Below are positions 7,394-17,065 of a stretch of 38,813 bases of DNA, piece after piece. This DNA comes from an uncultured Prevotella sp. (GTDB taxonomy: Bacteria; Bacteroidota; Bacteroidia; Bacteroidales; Bacteroidaceae): assembly GCA_900315765.1 (NCBI GenBank), contig ONAK01000024.1, positions 1 through 38,813 of the forward strand, in the 5' to 3' direction. The notes under the pieces are model-generated. The model saw only the letters and a list, made by a program, of their open reading frames with translations, was not told where the DNA came from and made no database searches. Position 1 is the first letter of the stretch; every line of letters begins with the position of its first letter. Position numbers and translations under genes: made by a program.

Positions 7394-10372
7394 ATGGACT
7401 ACAAATCAATAATCGAATCGAAATATAATCGTAAGAACTGGCAGTTATTACTTCACGATATTTTTGGAAGTCGTGCTAATTTACAACAACAGCCATTCCA
7501 TGTTGAAACCAGTAGCAGTCTTGCTAAAAGCGCTCAATGTCTTGGTAAGATTACGTTAAGTGATGAACAGACTATTGCGGTCTATGAAGTAGAATTAAGT
7601 GATAGCGTTGATATCGAGCGTAATCGTCGAGGTATTCGAGATATGCTTGCTTCTTCATGGCGTGGAATACATGCAGGAGCCTTTATGTTCTGCTACCGAA
7701 ATAACGAAAGTGTGCTCCGTTTTTCTTATGTAAGTGAATCGTGGACCTTTGCTGAAGATGGTACATATAAGAAGGAATCTACAGATACTAAACGCTTTAC
7801 TTATCTGCTTGGCGAAGGTCATCGTAGTCGCACAGCCATTCAGCAGTTTGAAAAACTTCGTAATAGTCCACTATCGCTAAAAGACCTAACAAAGGCATTC
7901 TCTGTTGATGCTGTAGGCGATATGTTCTTTAAAGAGTATAAAAAGAACTACGAGGATATTATCTTCTACGTTACAGGTAAACGGATGGTAAAGGTGGCTA
8001 ATAAATGGGAAGAGCGACAGGAGGGAGATCCTTGTGAGACTATTATGAAGGAGTTTGCTCATTTTCCGAATCCAGAGAAGGCCGTTCGTGACTATGTAAA
8101 GAAACTGATGGGCCGTCTGGTGTTCCTTCAGTTCCTGCAAAAGAAAGGTTGGTTAGGAGTACGAACTAATGAAGAATGGGGCACTGGCGATGCTGAGTTT
8201 ATTCAGAATATTTTTGCCCAGACTAAAGACAAAGACCACTTTATCGATAACGTTTTAGAGGCGCTTTTCAACGATCTCAATAGTGAAGACGAAAAAGCGC
8301 TTCCACAATATCGTACACCATATCTCAATGGTGGACTCTTCGAGCGTGATGCTCAGGATGAGACCAACTTTACTCTACCGGCCAAGTATATGCAGCAAAT
8401 GTTGGACTTCTTCAGTAGCTACAACTTTACCATCGATGAGAACGATCCTGATGATGCTGAAGTAGGTGTTGACCCAGAGATGCTTGGTCGTATCTTTGAG
8501 AATCTACTGGAAGACAACAAGGATAAAGGTGCATTCTATACGCCTAAGGAGATTGTAAGTTATATGTGCCGTGAGTCTTTAATTGCTTATCTCCAGACAG
8601 ATTTTGAAGATGAGACTGTGAAGGAATCCATTCGCCAGTTTGTAACCACTCATGATGTAACTTTGCTTGGCAATATGGCGGACGAAATAGACCAACGATT
8701 GAAAGATGTAAAAATCTGCGACCCAGCCATTGGTTCTGGAGCGTTCCCTATGGGATTATTAAAGGAACTCTTTCAGTGTCGTTCTGCCATAGAAGGCTTT
8801 GACCAAAGCACTGCTGCGGAAATCAAGAAACACATCATTCAGAATAATATATATGGTGTAGATATCGAGAAAGGAGCAGTTGACATCGCCCGCTTACGTT
8901 TCTGGTTATCTCTTATTGTAGATGAAGAAACACCACAGGCATTGCCCAACCTCGACTTTAAGATTATGCGTGGTAATTCTTTGTTAGAGCAGTATAAGGG
9001 GTTTGATCTTAGCACTATCATGCATAGCAAGAAGAAAGTTGAAGGCCCTGTTCAAATGACATTCTTTGAGGATGATGTTGATGTTTTGCGACGTCAGGTT
9101 ATTGGTTTACGACGTGAGTATTTCCGTGAAACAAATAAGAAAAAGAAGAAAGAGTTGCGTCAGAGGATGCGTGAAATAGTTCAGCAACAAATCAATGCCC
9201 TTTCTTACAATATTGATTTGTCAGGAATTGACATTGCAGATAATTCAGAATTCTTCCTTTGGCACACATGGTTCAGTGATGTGTTTGAGAGTGGTGGTTT
9301 TGATATTGTGATTGGTAATCCTCCGTATGTTAGTGCTGTTAACATGGCGAGAACGGATGTTGAAAAAAGAATATATAAATCGATTTATCCACAAGCAACA
9401 GGGGCATATGACTTATATGTTCTTTTCTTACTTAAAGGATGCATTCTATCAAAGAATATTTATACTTGGATTATACCTAATAAATTCTTAATAGCAGATT
9501 ATGCAGAATTATCACGGTCTGAATTGAAACGAAATGGGTTATATAGGAGCTTGGACGTGTCTATTTTCAATGTTTTTAAAGAGGCTAGTGTTTATCCTAT
9601 AATCTTAAATGGTGGAAAAATCGCTAATTTAGAGTTTAAAATGTACAATCTTGAAGACTATGAAGGTCTTCTTCTCAACAAGGTGGTTGAGCGAACAATG
9701 GTTTCTTGTGACGAAACTATATTAAGTTGCGGAATAAAGGTATGTTCTGGGGCTACAGGATTTGAAGCTCAAAGAATTAAAGAATTTGTTACAGAGTATC
9801 CTATATCAAACACGATCCCCTTTACGGTAAGTGGCAACATTGACAGATATTCCTATAATAATAGAAATGTAAGATATATGAAGGATAAGTATCCAACAGC
9901 ATACATCTTCCTAGATAAAAGCATTGCGGATTCAAAGAAAGCTATGTGGACAAAACCAAAGATAGTGGTTGCAGGAATGACAAAGGTAATAGAGGCTACA
10001 TATGTAGATTGCCCCCTTGCAATTGGTGTCGGAGCTTATGCCATTTATAATTTTAATGGTATCAGCCCATATTACATCTTAGGTTTATTAAATTCCAAAT
10101 ATACATCATATTATTTAAGAAAAAAATTTAAAGATAAGCATTTGGCTGGTGGATACTTGGCTATTAATAAATCGACAATTGAAAAATTGCCATTTGTTGT
10201 TGGTGATGAACGAATTCAGAATGAAATAGTTAAGTTAGTAATTCAAATTCTAGATAAAAAGAAAAAAGACTCATGTGCTAATACAAGTGATATGGAGTCT
10301 TTAATTGACAAATTCGTATATCAATTGTACAATCTAACAAAAGATGAAATAACTATCATAGAACAGCAATAA
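7394..10372 (+). CDS. Eco57I-like N6-adenine DNA methyltransferase
   Basis: This 992-residue protein begins 9 nt after the helicase stop codon. It has an N-terminal region (1-330) without an evident nuclease motif, the GAFYTP segment typical of type I/IIG methylases, the SAM-binding motif DPAIGSGAF (443-451) and the catalytic NPPY (642-645). Residues after about 650 should form the target-recognition domain. From about 9330 on, base composition falls (hand counts: 19 G+C of 60 at 9481-9540 against 29 of 60 at 8101-8160) and Arg codons shift from CGT to AGA, as in exchanged specificity domains. It probably methylates self DNA, paired with the upstream helicase/PLD protein. Type IIG, PglX-like and DISARM-like methylases share this fold, so the exact system type is uncertain. 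Confidence 0.88.
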   Translation: MDYKSIIESKYNRKNWQLLLHDIFGSRANLQQQPFHVETSSSLAKSAQCLGKITLSDEQTIAVYEVELSDSVDIERNRRGIRDMLASSWRGIHAGAFMFCYRNNESVLRFSYVSESWTFAEDGTYKKESTDTKRFTYLLGEGHRSRTAIQQFEKLRNSPLSLKDLTKAFSVDAVGDMFFKEYKKNYEDIIFYVTGKRMVKVANKWEERQEGDPCETIMKEFAHFPNPEKAVRDYVKKLMGRLVFLQFLQKKGWLGVRTNEEWGTGDAEFIQNIFAQTKDKDHFIDNVLEALFNDLNSEDEKALPQYRTPYLNGGLFERDAQDETNFTLPAKYMQQMLDFFSSYNFTIDENDPDDAEVGVDPEMLGRIFENLLEDNKDKGAFYTPKEIVSYMCRESLIAYLQTDFEDETVKESIRQFVTTHDVTLLGNMADEIDQRLKDVKICDPAIGSGAFPMGLLKELFQCRSAIEGFDQSTAAEIKKHIIQNNIYGVDIEKGAVDIARLRFWLSLIVDEETPQALPNLDFKIMRGNSLLEQYKGFDLSTIMHSKKKVEGPVQMTFFEDDVDVLRRQVIGLRREYFRETNKKKKKELRQRMREIVQQQINALSYNIDLSGIDIADNSEFFLWHTWFSDVFESGGFDIVIGNPPYVSAVNMARTDVEKRIYKSIYPQATGAYDLYVLFLLKGCILSKNIYTWIIPNKFLIADYAELSRSELKRNGLYRSLDVSIFNVFKEASVYPIILNGGKIANLEFKMYNLEDYEGLLLNKVVERTMVSCDETILSCGIKVCSGATGFEAQRIKEFVTEYPISNTIPFTVSGNIDRYSYNNRNVRYMKDKYPTAYIFLDKSIADSKKAMWTKPKIVVAGMTKVIEATYVDCPLAIGVGAYAIYNFNGISPYYILGLLNSKYTSYYLRKKFKDKHLAGGYLAINKSTIEKLPFVVGDERIQNEIVKLVIQILDKKKKDSCANTSDMESLIDKFVYQLYNLTKDEITIIEQQ

Positions 10373-10373
10373 T

Positions 10374-10712
10374 ATGGAAAAAGAATTTAAACGAAAGAAA
10401 TCACCATCAAAGAATTTGATTGTATTCATTAAAAATAAGAAAGTCGAGGGAAAAAATGCGACAGATATTTTTGTGAATGCTATAAAAAAGATTGGTCCGA
10501 ATAAAATAGTAGAGCAGACTAATTATAGAGTAGATAAATTGCCTTTGATTGTTCAAAAGAAAGATGATAGGAAACAGATGAATTCGCTTGGGAAACAAGG
10601 ATTCGTTTGTACGCATTTATCTACAATTGCAAAAAAGAGACTTTTGGAGAGGATAGGCCAATCCTTGAATATTAAGATAAAGGTGCAAATCGATGAATTT
10701 GCTAAAAACTGA
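10374..10712 (+). CDS. small unrecognised protein, domain shared with next gene
   Basis: This 112-residue basic protein starts 1 nt after the methylase stop codon. I do not recognise the family. Residues 15-105 align by eye with residues 122-218 of the following protein: both have an N-terminal strand, an A-x-D-x-F-x-x-A-[IL]-[KR]-K-I-G helix, a central KK, and a final L-x-x-[IL]-x-x-x-x-x-[IL]-x-[IL]-K-V strand. The gene is strongly AT-rich (13 G+C of 60 at 10381-10440), like the methylase recognition region and unlike the next gene, suggesting it was acquired together with that region. No catalytic motif is visible. A DNA-binding or specificity accessory role is a guess from position. Confidence 0.72.
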   Translation: MEKEFKRKKSPSKNLIVFIKNKKVEGKNATDIFVNAIKKIGPNKIVEQTNYRVDKLPLIVQKKDDRKQMNSLGKQGFVCTHLSTIAKKRLLERIGQSLNIKIKVQIDEFAKN

Positions 10713-10715
10713 TTT

Positions 10716-11387
10716 ATGACCAAACTTGAAAAGCTATACAGCATAATTGAAAACTCTCGCGAAGTGGGAGTTAAGTTGAGCAAGGATGTTCTTCAGCAAG
10801 TGGAAGAACTGGAGGAGGGTATTATCAAGGAGGAGATACTGCCAGCTTTGGGCAATGATATCGCTCCTCGTTTGGAACCTATCAAACGTGACCTAGTGCT
10901 CGTGGTGGAGTATCATCCTGGCGAACCAATCAGCGTGGCTCTGAGCCGTAAGACTAAGATTAGCGAGATTATGGGTGCTAAGACGCTTACCCCTCGCAGT
11001 AGTACACCAGTAAAGAGTGAAGAGGAACCATCAGAAGTGGAACCGCACGAACCGAAGAAACATATTGAAAACGCTACAAAGGGAATGCGTGTGATATTCC
11101 CGGATGGTACTGTCATCTGGCATCGTCAGGCTATTGATACCTTTATTGATGCTCTGCGAAAGATTGGTTTGGCGCGTATCCCTGAGGTTGGCATTGAGCA
11201 TGGTAATGGTTTCAATCTTGTAGGAAAGAAGAAACGTCCCACAGTGCCAGGCCGCATCTGGCAGCATGAGTGTGATGGATGGTATATCTACTCCAATATC
11301 AGTAACGACACCAAGAAAGATGACTTGCAGCGTATCTCTGACTACTATCATCTTGGATTGAAGGTAGAGGAAGGTAAACCAGAATAA
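10716..11387 (+). CDS. unrecognised operon protein with N-terminal coiled coil
   Basis: This 223-residue protein starts 3 nt after the preceding stop codon, so it is cotranscribed. Residues 1-60 are helical and charged (probable coiled coil); about 90-120 form a Pro/Glu-rich linker; residues 120-220 carry the domain shared with the preceding 112-residue protein (VIFPDGTVIWHRQAIDTF, then DALRKIG, and ending LGLKVEE). Base composition returns to that of the helicase gene (30 G+C of 60 at 10981-11040), so it lies outside the AT-rich segment. I recognise no enzyme motif. Its place as last gene of the helicase/methylase operon suggests a structural, inhibitor or specificity subunit. Confidence 0.75.
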   Translation: MTKLEKLYSIIENSREVGVKLSKDVLQQVEELEEGIIKEEILPALGNDIAPRLEPIKRDLVLVVEYHPGEPISVALSRKTKISEIMGAKTLTPRSSTPVKSEEEPSEVEPHEPKKHIENATKGMRVIFPDGTVIWHRQAIDTFIDALRKIGLARIPEVGIEHGNGFNLVGKKKRPTVPGRIWQHECDGWYIYSNISNDTKKDDLQRISDYYHLGLKVEEGKPE

Positions 11388-11470
11388 TGAGGTGTTATTA
11401 TGGAAGGAATAAGGCCCACCCTGAGGAGGGCACTGAAAAAGTCCCATTAGGCACTTTTTAACAATTATGG

Positions 11471-11517
11471 TCTGCACATAGTCTGTAAATCATTTGGCTA
11501 TGTGCAGATTTTTTTTT
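11471..11517 (+). terminator. rho-independent terminator of the four-gene operon
   Basis: An 11-bp perfect stem (11471-11481 with 11498-11508) is followed by a run of T. It lies 84 nt after the last stop codon. A further small dyad, 11436-11442/11453-11459, and a short GC-rich one at about 11419-11430 precede it. The opposite strand lacks a T-run, so it serves the plus strand. Confidence 0.85.
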
Positions 11518-11553
11518 GCCTTTTTGAAATAGCGATTGCCGCCTTGTTTCAAT

Positions 11554-13131
11554 CTAATTATAATCATAGAGTTTGATATGGAGGATTTTCCACTCGCCTA
11601 CACCGATTCGGGCGTGACGACCTTGGTGAGTCTGGTCGCCGTTATGACGGCGGAGATACTGTATCGTGCCGTCATCAGCGATTGACACTTCATCGACGGA
11701 AAGAAGGCCGAGGCGCTTGCCACTAAAACGCTTGTTCGCCTTTTGTTCTGTGCTCCCGCCTGCTTCTAAGAAACCATCCTCGCCTAACTTTTTCTGCTCA
11801 GTCTGGCGCTTTTCTGAAGGGGTTTTAAAGTCAATCACCACACCACTGCCAGCCAAGAGATAATCGAATTTGCCAAGACGGATGAGTATGGCACCGCCCT
11901 CGGGCCACGTTGTGCCGTCGGTAGCACGGGCATCCCAAGGAAGCGTGAAATAATGGCGACAAGTCATCACTACACCGTTGTCATCGATCACGCGTTCCTT
12001 ATCATTCTGATCGAAGAGTAACCCCCAGGTATTTAATGATTGTCTGATATTGAATACTTGTCGCAACAGCGAATAGGCTTTTGTTATAGATTCTGTCTCC
12101 TGATGACTGGCCTGGTCGATGGCGAAAGGCGAAAAGCCAAGTGCCTGATGCTCGCCAAAGGCATAGAGGGCACGTACGCCGCTGTTTTCGCAGCATCGGC
12201 TCTCAGGGATAAAAAGACGATTCTTCACTTTCCCGCCATCTTGAGGTCGCAAAGGCATCGCATATTGCGCACACCACGCTTTGAAACCTGTATCGTAGAT
12301 ATCGGGTGCAAGCAGGTCGATGCTGGGCGCTCCCTCGTGCCAGAAGTCGATAAGATGAGCCAAAGGTCCAGCCGACGGATATTCGCCGGGACGACGCCCA
12401 CGACTGTTCATCGCTGCATTCACGTAGAGCGGCATATCATGTATCTCACGGGCAGCTTTGGCAAGATGCTCCACATAGCGGGCATAGCTCACTGCCATAA
12501 ACTTCTCGTCGGCATATTCGTCGGTGCCGTAACGCGCTGCCCACTTTTCTTGATGATATGCCTTCTCTGCCAATGGCGAATGGTCGCGTGCCGACTCCAA
12601 CATGCCAATTTCGTTTTCTATCTGCATCATCACCACAACCTCGCGTTGCGGGTCTTTCTCACGGATATGTCGCATAAGTGCCGAGAATGCTTTCAGGTCG
12701 GCCTGCAGCACATTGGGGCTGAAACACGATGCTATTTCCATCTGCTTCCCTTCGGCAGTCATTGCCCGTGGGAATCTTTTTGTGTCCTGTTTGAACCATG
12801 CTGGTGTGTAGCACGACATCGAGTTCTTCCACACGCCGAACCAAAGAAACACTACGTGCAACTGCTCCCTTCGAGCCACATCGATGGTGCGGTCGATGAG
12901 CGCAAAGTTAAATTGATTCTCCACAGGCTCCATCAGCTCCCAATAGGCTGGCACCAGTATGGTGTTTAGACCCAATGCCCGCATCCGAGGTATCACCTCG
13001 TCAATATCGGCCAGCGACGTAGCTGCCGAGTTGCTCAGCTCACCGCCCAAAATAGGCCCATTCATCGTTTGTGCAGAAACCGCCAGAACGCTCATCATTA
13101 ATACGAGGCTGGTAACCATTCTTTTCATCAT
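11554..13131 (-). CDS. secreted beta-galactosidase-like glycosidase (DUF5597 / GH35-like)
   Basis: This 525-residue protein starts with a signal peptide ending near VSAQT, so it is exported. The TIM-barrel fold of GH35/GH42-type enzymes is indicated by LGLNTILVPAYWELMEP near the N-terminus, the acid/base motif QIENEIG with E174, and a probable nucleophile in FIPESR (E310). The C-terminal 130 residues match the DUF5597 region of such proteins. It would release terminal galactose-like residues from glycans in the periplasm or at the cell surface. It stands alone on the minus strand with its own promoter and is not adjacent to the SusC/SusD pair 4.4 kb away, so a link between them is only possible. 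Substrate specificity cannot be judged. Confidence 0.85.
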   Translation of the reverse strand: MMKRMVTSLVLMMSVLAVSAQTMNGPILGGELSNSAATSLADIDEVIPRMRALGLNTILVPAYWELMEPVENQFNFALIDRTIDVARREQLHVVFLWFGVWKNSMSCYTPAWFKQDTKRFPRAMTAEGKQMEIASCFSPNVLQADLKAFSALMRHIREKDPQREVVVMMQIENEIGMLESARDHSPLAEKAYHQEKWAARYGTDEYADEKFMAVSYARYVEHLAKAAREIHDMPLYVNAAMNSRGRRPGEYPSAGPLAHLIDFWHEGAPSIDLLAPDIYDTGFKAWCAQYAMPLRPQDGGKVKNRLFIPESRCCENSGVRALYAFGEHQALGFSPFAIDQASHQETESITKAYSLLRQVFNIRQSLNTWGLLFDQNDKERVIDDNGVVMTCRHYFTLPWDARATDGTTWPEGGAILIRLGKFDYLLAGSGVVIDFKTPSEKRQTEQKKLGEDGFLEAGGSTEQKANKRFSGKRLGLLSVDEVSIADDGTIQYLRRHNGDQTHQGRHARIGVGEWKILHIKLYDYN

Positions 13132-13156
13132 CGTATAGTAATAGTTGTTTTTTCTT

Positions 13157-13188
13157 CAAAGATAGTTATTTTAACCGATTCCAGCAAG
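13157..13188 (-). promoter_or_regulatory. promoter of the glycosidase gene
   Basis: On the minus strand, CTTG (13185-13188), 20 nt spacing and TATCTTTG (13157-13164) fit the Bacteroidetes -33/-7 pattern. The box lies 26 nt upstream of the start codon. Confidence 0.55.
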
Positions 13189-13299
13189 TATTTGATTTAA
13201 AAAGCGAATTATTTAACATTATTTGCGAACAATTGGTAAAACCGTATCAGAAATGAATGCGTATTTTTGCAAGCCAGCATGCTGGCATGGGCTGTAGAT

Positions 13300-13334
13300 A
13301 AAAATGCAGACAAGCTTCACAGCTTATCTGCATT
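13300..13334 (-). terminator. terminator of enolase
   Basis: A 14-bp stem with one mismatch (13303-13316 with 13321-13334) and a 4-nt loop lies about 50 nt after the enolase stop codon. On the minus strand it is followed by five T. A separate perfect 14-bp palindrome (GCCAGCATGCTGGC, 13273-13286) lies just beyond. Confidence 0.75.
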
Positions 13335-13380
13335 CAGTTGTTTTATTATAAATGATTTATTCAAAAAAGCAGTTAATGCT

Positions 13381-14697
<1,317 letters not shown>

Positions 14698-14733
14698 TTA
14701 CAATTATAACTAATAACTAACAAAATTGCGCTG

Positions 14734-14765
14734 CAAAGGTACGGCGAAAAAAAGAAGTGCGCAAT
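14734..14765 (-). promoter_or_regulatory. promoter of enolase
   Basis: On the minus strand, ATTG (14762-14765), 20 nt spacing and TACCTTTG (14734-14741) match the Bacteroidetes pattern. The -33 box lies inside the terminator hairpin of the neighbouring receptor gene. Confidence 0.55.
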
Positions 14766-14797
14766 ACCTAAAACACGGGGTTTTAAGCACGGCGCAC
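14748..14797 (-). terminator. terminator of the His-rich TonB-dependent receptor gene
   Basis: Nested stems 14757-14762/14792-14797 and 14769-14774/14780-14785 are followed on the minus strand by a T-rich run (14756 to 14748). It lies about 45 nt after the receptor stop codon and overlaps the enolase -33 box. Confidence 0.65.
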
Positions 14798-14842
14798 TTA
14801 CCACGTATGCAGAAACGGATTAATTATAAGTAGGTATTCGCG

Positions 14843-17008
14843 TTACATAGAGATGGGCACTACCAGTTTGAAGGTGATGTTGCGGCCCATGTTATATACG
14901 CCTCGGCGACCGGTAACCACATTCTCGTCGGCATACTTCAAACGACTCAGGTGATTCTGATAGGCCTTGTTCAGCAAGTTATCGGCGGTGATGTATAACT
15001 CTGCTATCTTCTTACCTTTTACCTGAATATCGGTTCCTGCCGAGAGATTCAGCAGCGCATAGCCGGGTGTAACAGTTTCGGTATCGTCGGCGCTATAGAT
15101 ATGCGACTGCTTCAGATAACAGTCGAGACCAGCTGCAATATAGAGGTTGTTCAGCACCGAACGGTGGGCTGCATCAGTAGTATGGTGATGATTTACCGTG
15201 GTATGCGAGTGGTGGAACAGCTCCCACTTCAGTTCCGAAGCCCATTTGGGTGCTGGCGTAAAGGGCAGATACTTTGTGCCAGGATCGGCATGCATCTGCT
15301 GTGCATCAACGTACGAGAAGGTATTCGAGAAATGTACGCTGTGTACAGGATGTAAGTCCACGCCAGCCTCGAAGCCTAACAAGCGGGCATCGCCCTGGGT
15401 ATAGGCATAAGTCAGGTAGCCTTCTTCAATCTCCTCGGCCAATCGGTGGGTGAAAATGTAATTGTCGATGCGATTGGCAAAGAGTGCCAGCTGTGCCGAT
15501 ACATATTGCGAAGTAAACTCCAGTCCCAGGTCGGCCTGCATACTGTATTCAGCCTTCAAATCCTGGTTACCAATCTCGTAGCGCAAAGAACCCTCGTGTA
15601 CACCGTTCGAAGCCAGTTCGCTCATGTTTGGTGTGCGGAAACCGCGGGCCAGATTCAAACGTACATTAAAATGCTCGTTAATGTTGCATACAGCACCGAT
15701 GCTACCTGTTACACCATTGAAATGGCGACTGAAGTTGGCGAAACGAACGTCGCCATCCTCCATCAGCTCGTAACCGTGCAGTCGGCGATGATCGTAGCGC
15801 AATCCACCGTTCAGTGTCCAGTTGTCGCTAAGACTCTTGGTGGCGGTGGCATAGAAACCGAAGTCGAACAGTCGGTAGTCGGGAATCAGATACTCCTCGC
15901 CCTCGTTACCCGACTTCTGATACATACCACCAATACCAGTCGACAGTTTCCAACCGTTAAACTCGTTGGTAACGTAACGCAGGTCGTATGTCAGTGTGTG
16001 CAACTTGAAATACAACTCGTACTCATCCATTTCCTCCTCGAACTCCTGACGGCGGTTCTGCTGGTAGCCGATGATGGCCTTGAGATAGCCCGACGACAGG
16101 TTCAGCGAGTTGTCCCATACCACCTTGTAGTGCTTTACCTGCTGGAATGGGAGTGCTTTCGAGTACTGATGTCCGGTCCAACCCTCTTCGTGTTCCAGTT
16201 CACCAGTCTCGGCATCGCGCTCTCCTTCAACGATTCCCGGTGTTAAGTGATAGGCGGTCCACGTCAAGCGCGAGTGCCCCCACCCTTTGTTCAGTCCCAG
16301 CATCAGTCGTCCTGCTCTTTCGCGGAACTGTGAGCCAGGCACATAGCCATCGTACTTATTCTTATAGGCATGTGCCATCTTATCGCTATAGCGGGCGTCC
16401 CACACAAAACCTTTCTGGTTGCCTGCCATTTGCAATGAGTAATTAAACAGACCATTGTTGGTTTGGTATTCGGTACTGATATTGCCTTTCAGCTCGCCCT
16501 CGGCCAATGTAGGTAGAGCGTGCAGGATAACCACGCCTGCCATAGCATCCGATCCGTACATCAGCGAGGCAGGACCTTTCAGTATCTCAACACTGCCCAC
16601 GCTGCTGCCATCTACCTCAACGCCATGCTCGTCGCCCCACTGCTGTCCTTCCTGGCGCACACCTTCGCTCATCACTACCACGCGGTTATAACCCAGTCCG
16701 CGGATGATGGGTTTCGAGATGCTACCACCGGTAGTGAGCTGACTCACACCTGGCTGATGGGCGATGGCATCGATGATATTGGTAGAGGCCGTGGCCTTTA
16801 ATATCTGTGGTGTAACAATGCTCACGGGTGCTGTAGCGTGTTTCAGTTTTGTATCGCCCGTTACGCCTGTTACTGTTACTTCGTTTAAGTTCAGATGGCG
16901 GAAAAACACATCTGTTGAATCTTCAATATGGTGATGTTTACTATTATCCTGAGCTGCCACGGTCATGCATACGCACAACAATGGCAGAATGATATATCTT
17001 GCTTTCAT
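14843..17008 (-). CDS. TonB-dependent outer-membrane receptor, probably for a transition metal
   Basis: This 721-residue protein has a signal peptide (about 1-19, ending VAAQD), a plug domain (about 40-170; NEVTVTGVTG, PIIRGLGYNRVVVMSEGVRQEGQQWG, VEILKGPASLMYGSDAMAGVV) and a 22-strand-type barrel. It is of colicin-receptor type rather than SusC type. His-rich stretches occur just after the signal peptide (KHHH) and in a late loop near residues 595-615 (HHSHTTVNHHH), as in zinc or copper receptors such as ZnuD. The neighbouring upstream gene encodes a small Cys/His-rich membrane protein and shares the strand with a 57-nt gap. The function is therefore inferred to be uptake of zinc or copper, driven by TonB; a siderophore-like ligand cannot be excluded. 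Confidence 0.85.
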   Translation of the reverse strand: MKARYIILPLLCVCMTVAAQDNSKHHHIEDSTDVFFRHLNLNEVTVTGVTGDTKLKHATAPVSIVTPQILKATASTNIIDAIAHQPGVSQLTTGGSISKPIIRGLGYNRVVVMSEGVRQEGQQWGDEHGVEVDGSSVGSVEILKGPASLMYGSDAMAGVVILHALPTLAEGELKGNISTEYQTNNGLFNYSLQMAGNQKGFVWDARYSDKMAHAYKNKYDGYVPGSQFRERAGRLMLGLNKGWGHSRLTWTAYHLTPGIVEGERDAETGELEHEEGWTGHQYSKALPFQQVKHYKVVWDNSLNLSSGYLKAIIGYQQNRRQEFEEEMDEYELYFKLHTLTYDLRYVTNEFNGWKLSTGIGGMYQKSGNEGEEYLIPDYRLFDFGFYATATKSLSDNWTLNGGLRYDHRRLHGYELMEDGDVRFANFSRHFNGVTGSIGAVCNINEHFNVRLNLARGFRTPNMSELASNGVHEGSLRYEIGNQDLKAEYSMQADLGLEFTSQYVSAQLALFANRIDNYIFTHRLAEEIEEGYLTYAYTQGDARLLGFEAGVDLHPVHSVHFSNTFSYVDAQQMHADPGTKYLPFTPAPKWASELKWELFHHSHTTVNHHHTTDAAHRSVLNNLYIAAGLDCYLKQSHIYSADDTETVTPGYALLNLSAGTDIQVKGKKIAELYITADNLLNKAYQNHLSRLKYADENVVTGRRGVYNMGRNITFKLVVPISM

Positions 17009-17065
17009 TCTGTTTTGTAATTAATTGTATGTTATATAAATATGTATGTAGATAATCCGAGGTAA

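Noticed and set aside
4067-11387. DISARM, BREX or type I restriction assignment
   Set aside because: Only helicase and methylase parts match; the other required genes of each system are missing.
11436-11459. Dyad that might mark the end of an insertion sequence
   Set aside because: No transposase remnant, no partner inverted repeat and no target duplication were found.
12040-12969. 309-residue plus-strand open frame
   Set aside because: Antisense shadow of the glycosidase gene, which has signal peptide, catalytic motifs and promoter.
13273-13286. Perfect 14-bp palindrome between the glycosidase and enolase genes
   Set aside because: Single copy, no T-run and no promoter alongside it; no function can be supported.
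15446-16246. 266-residue plus-strand open frame
   Set aside because: Antisense shadow of the TonB-dependent receptor gene.
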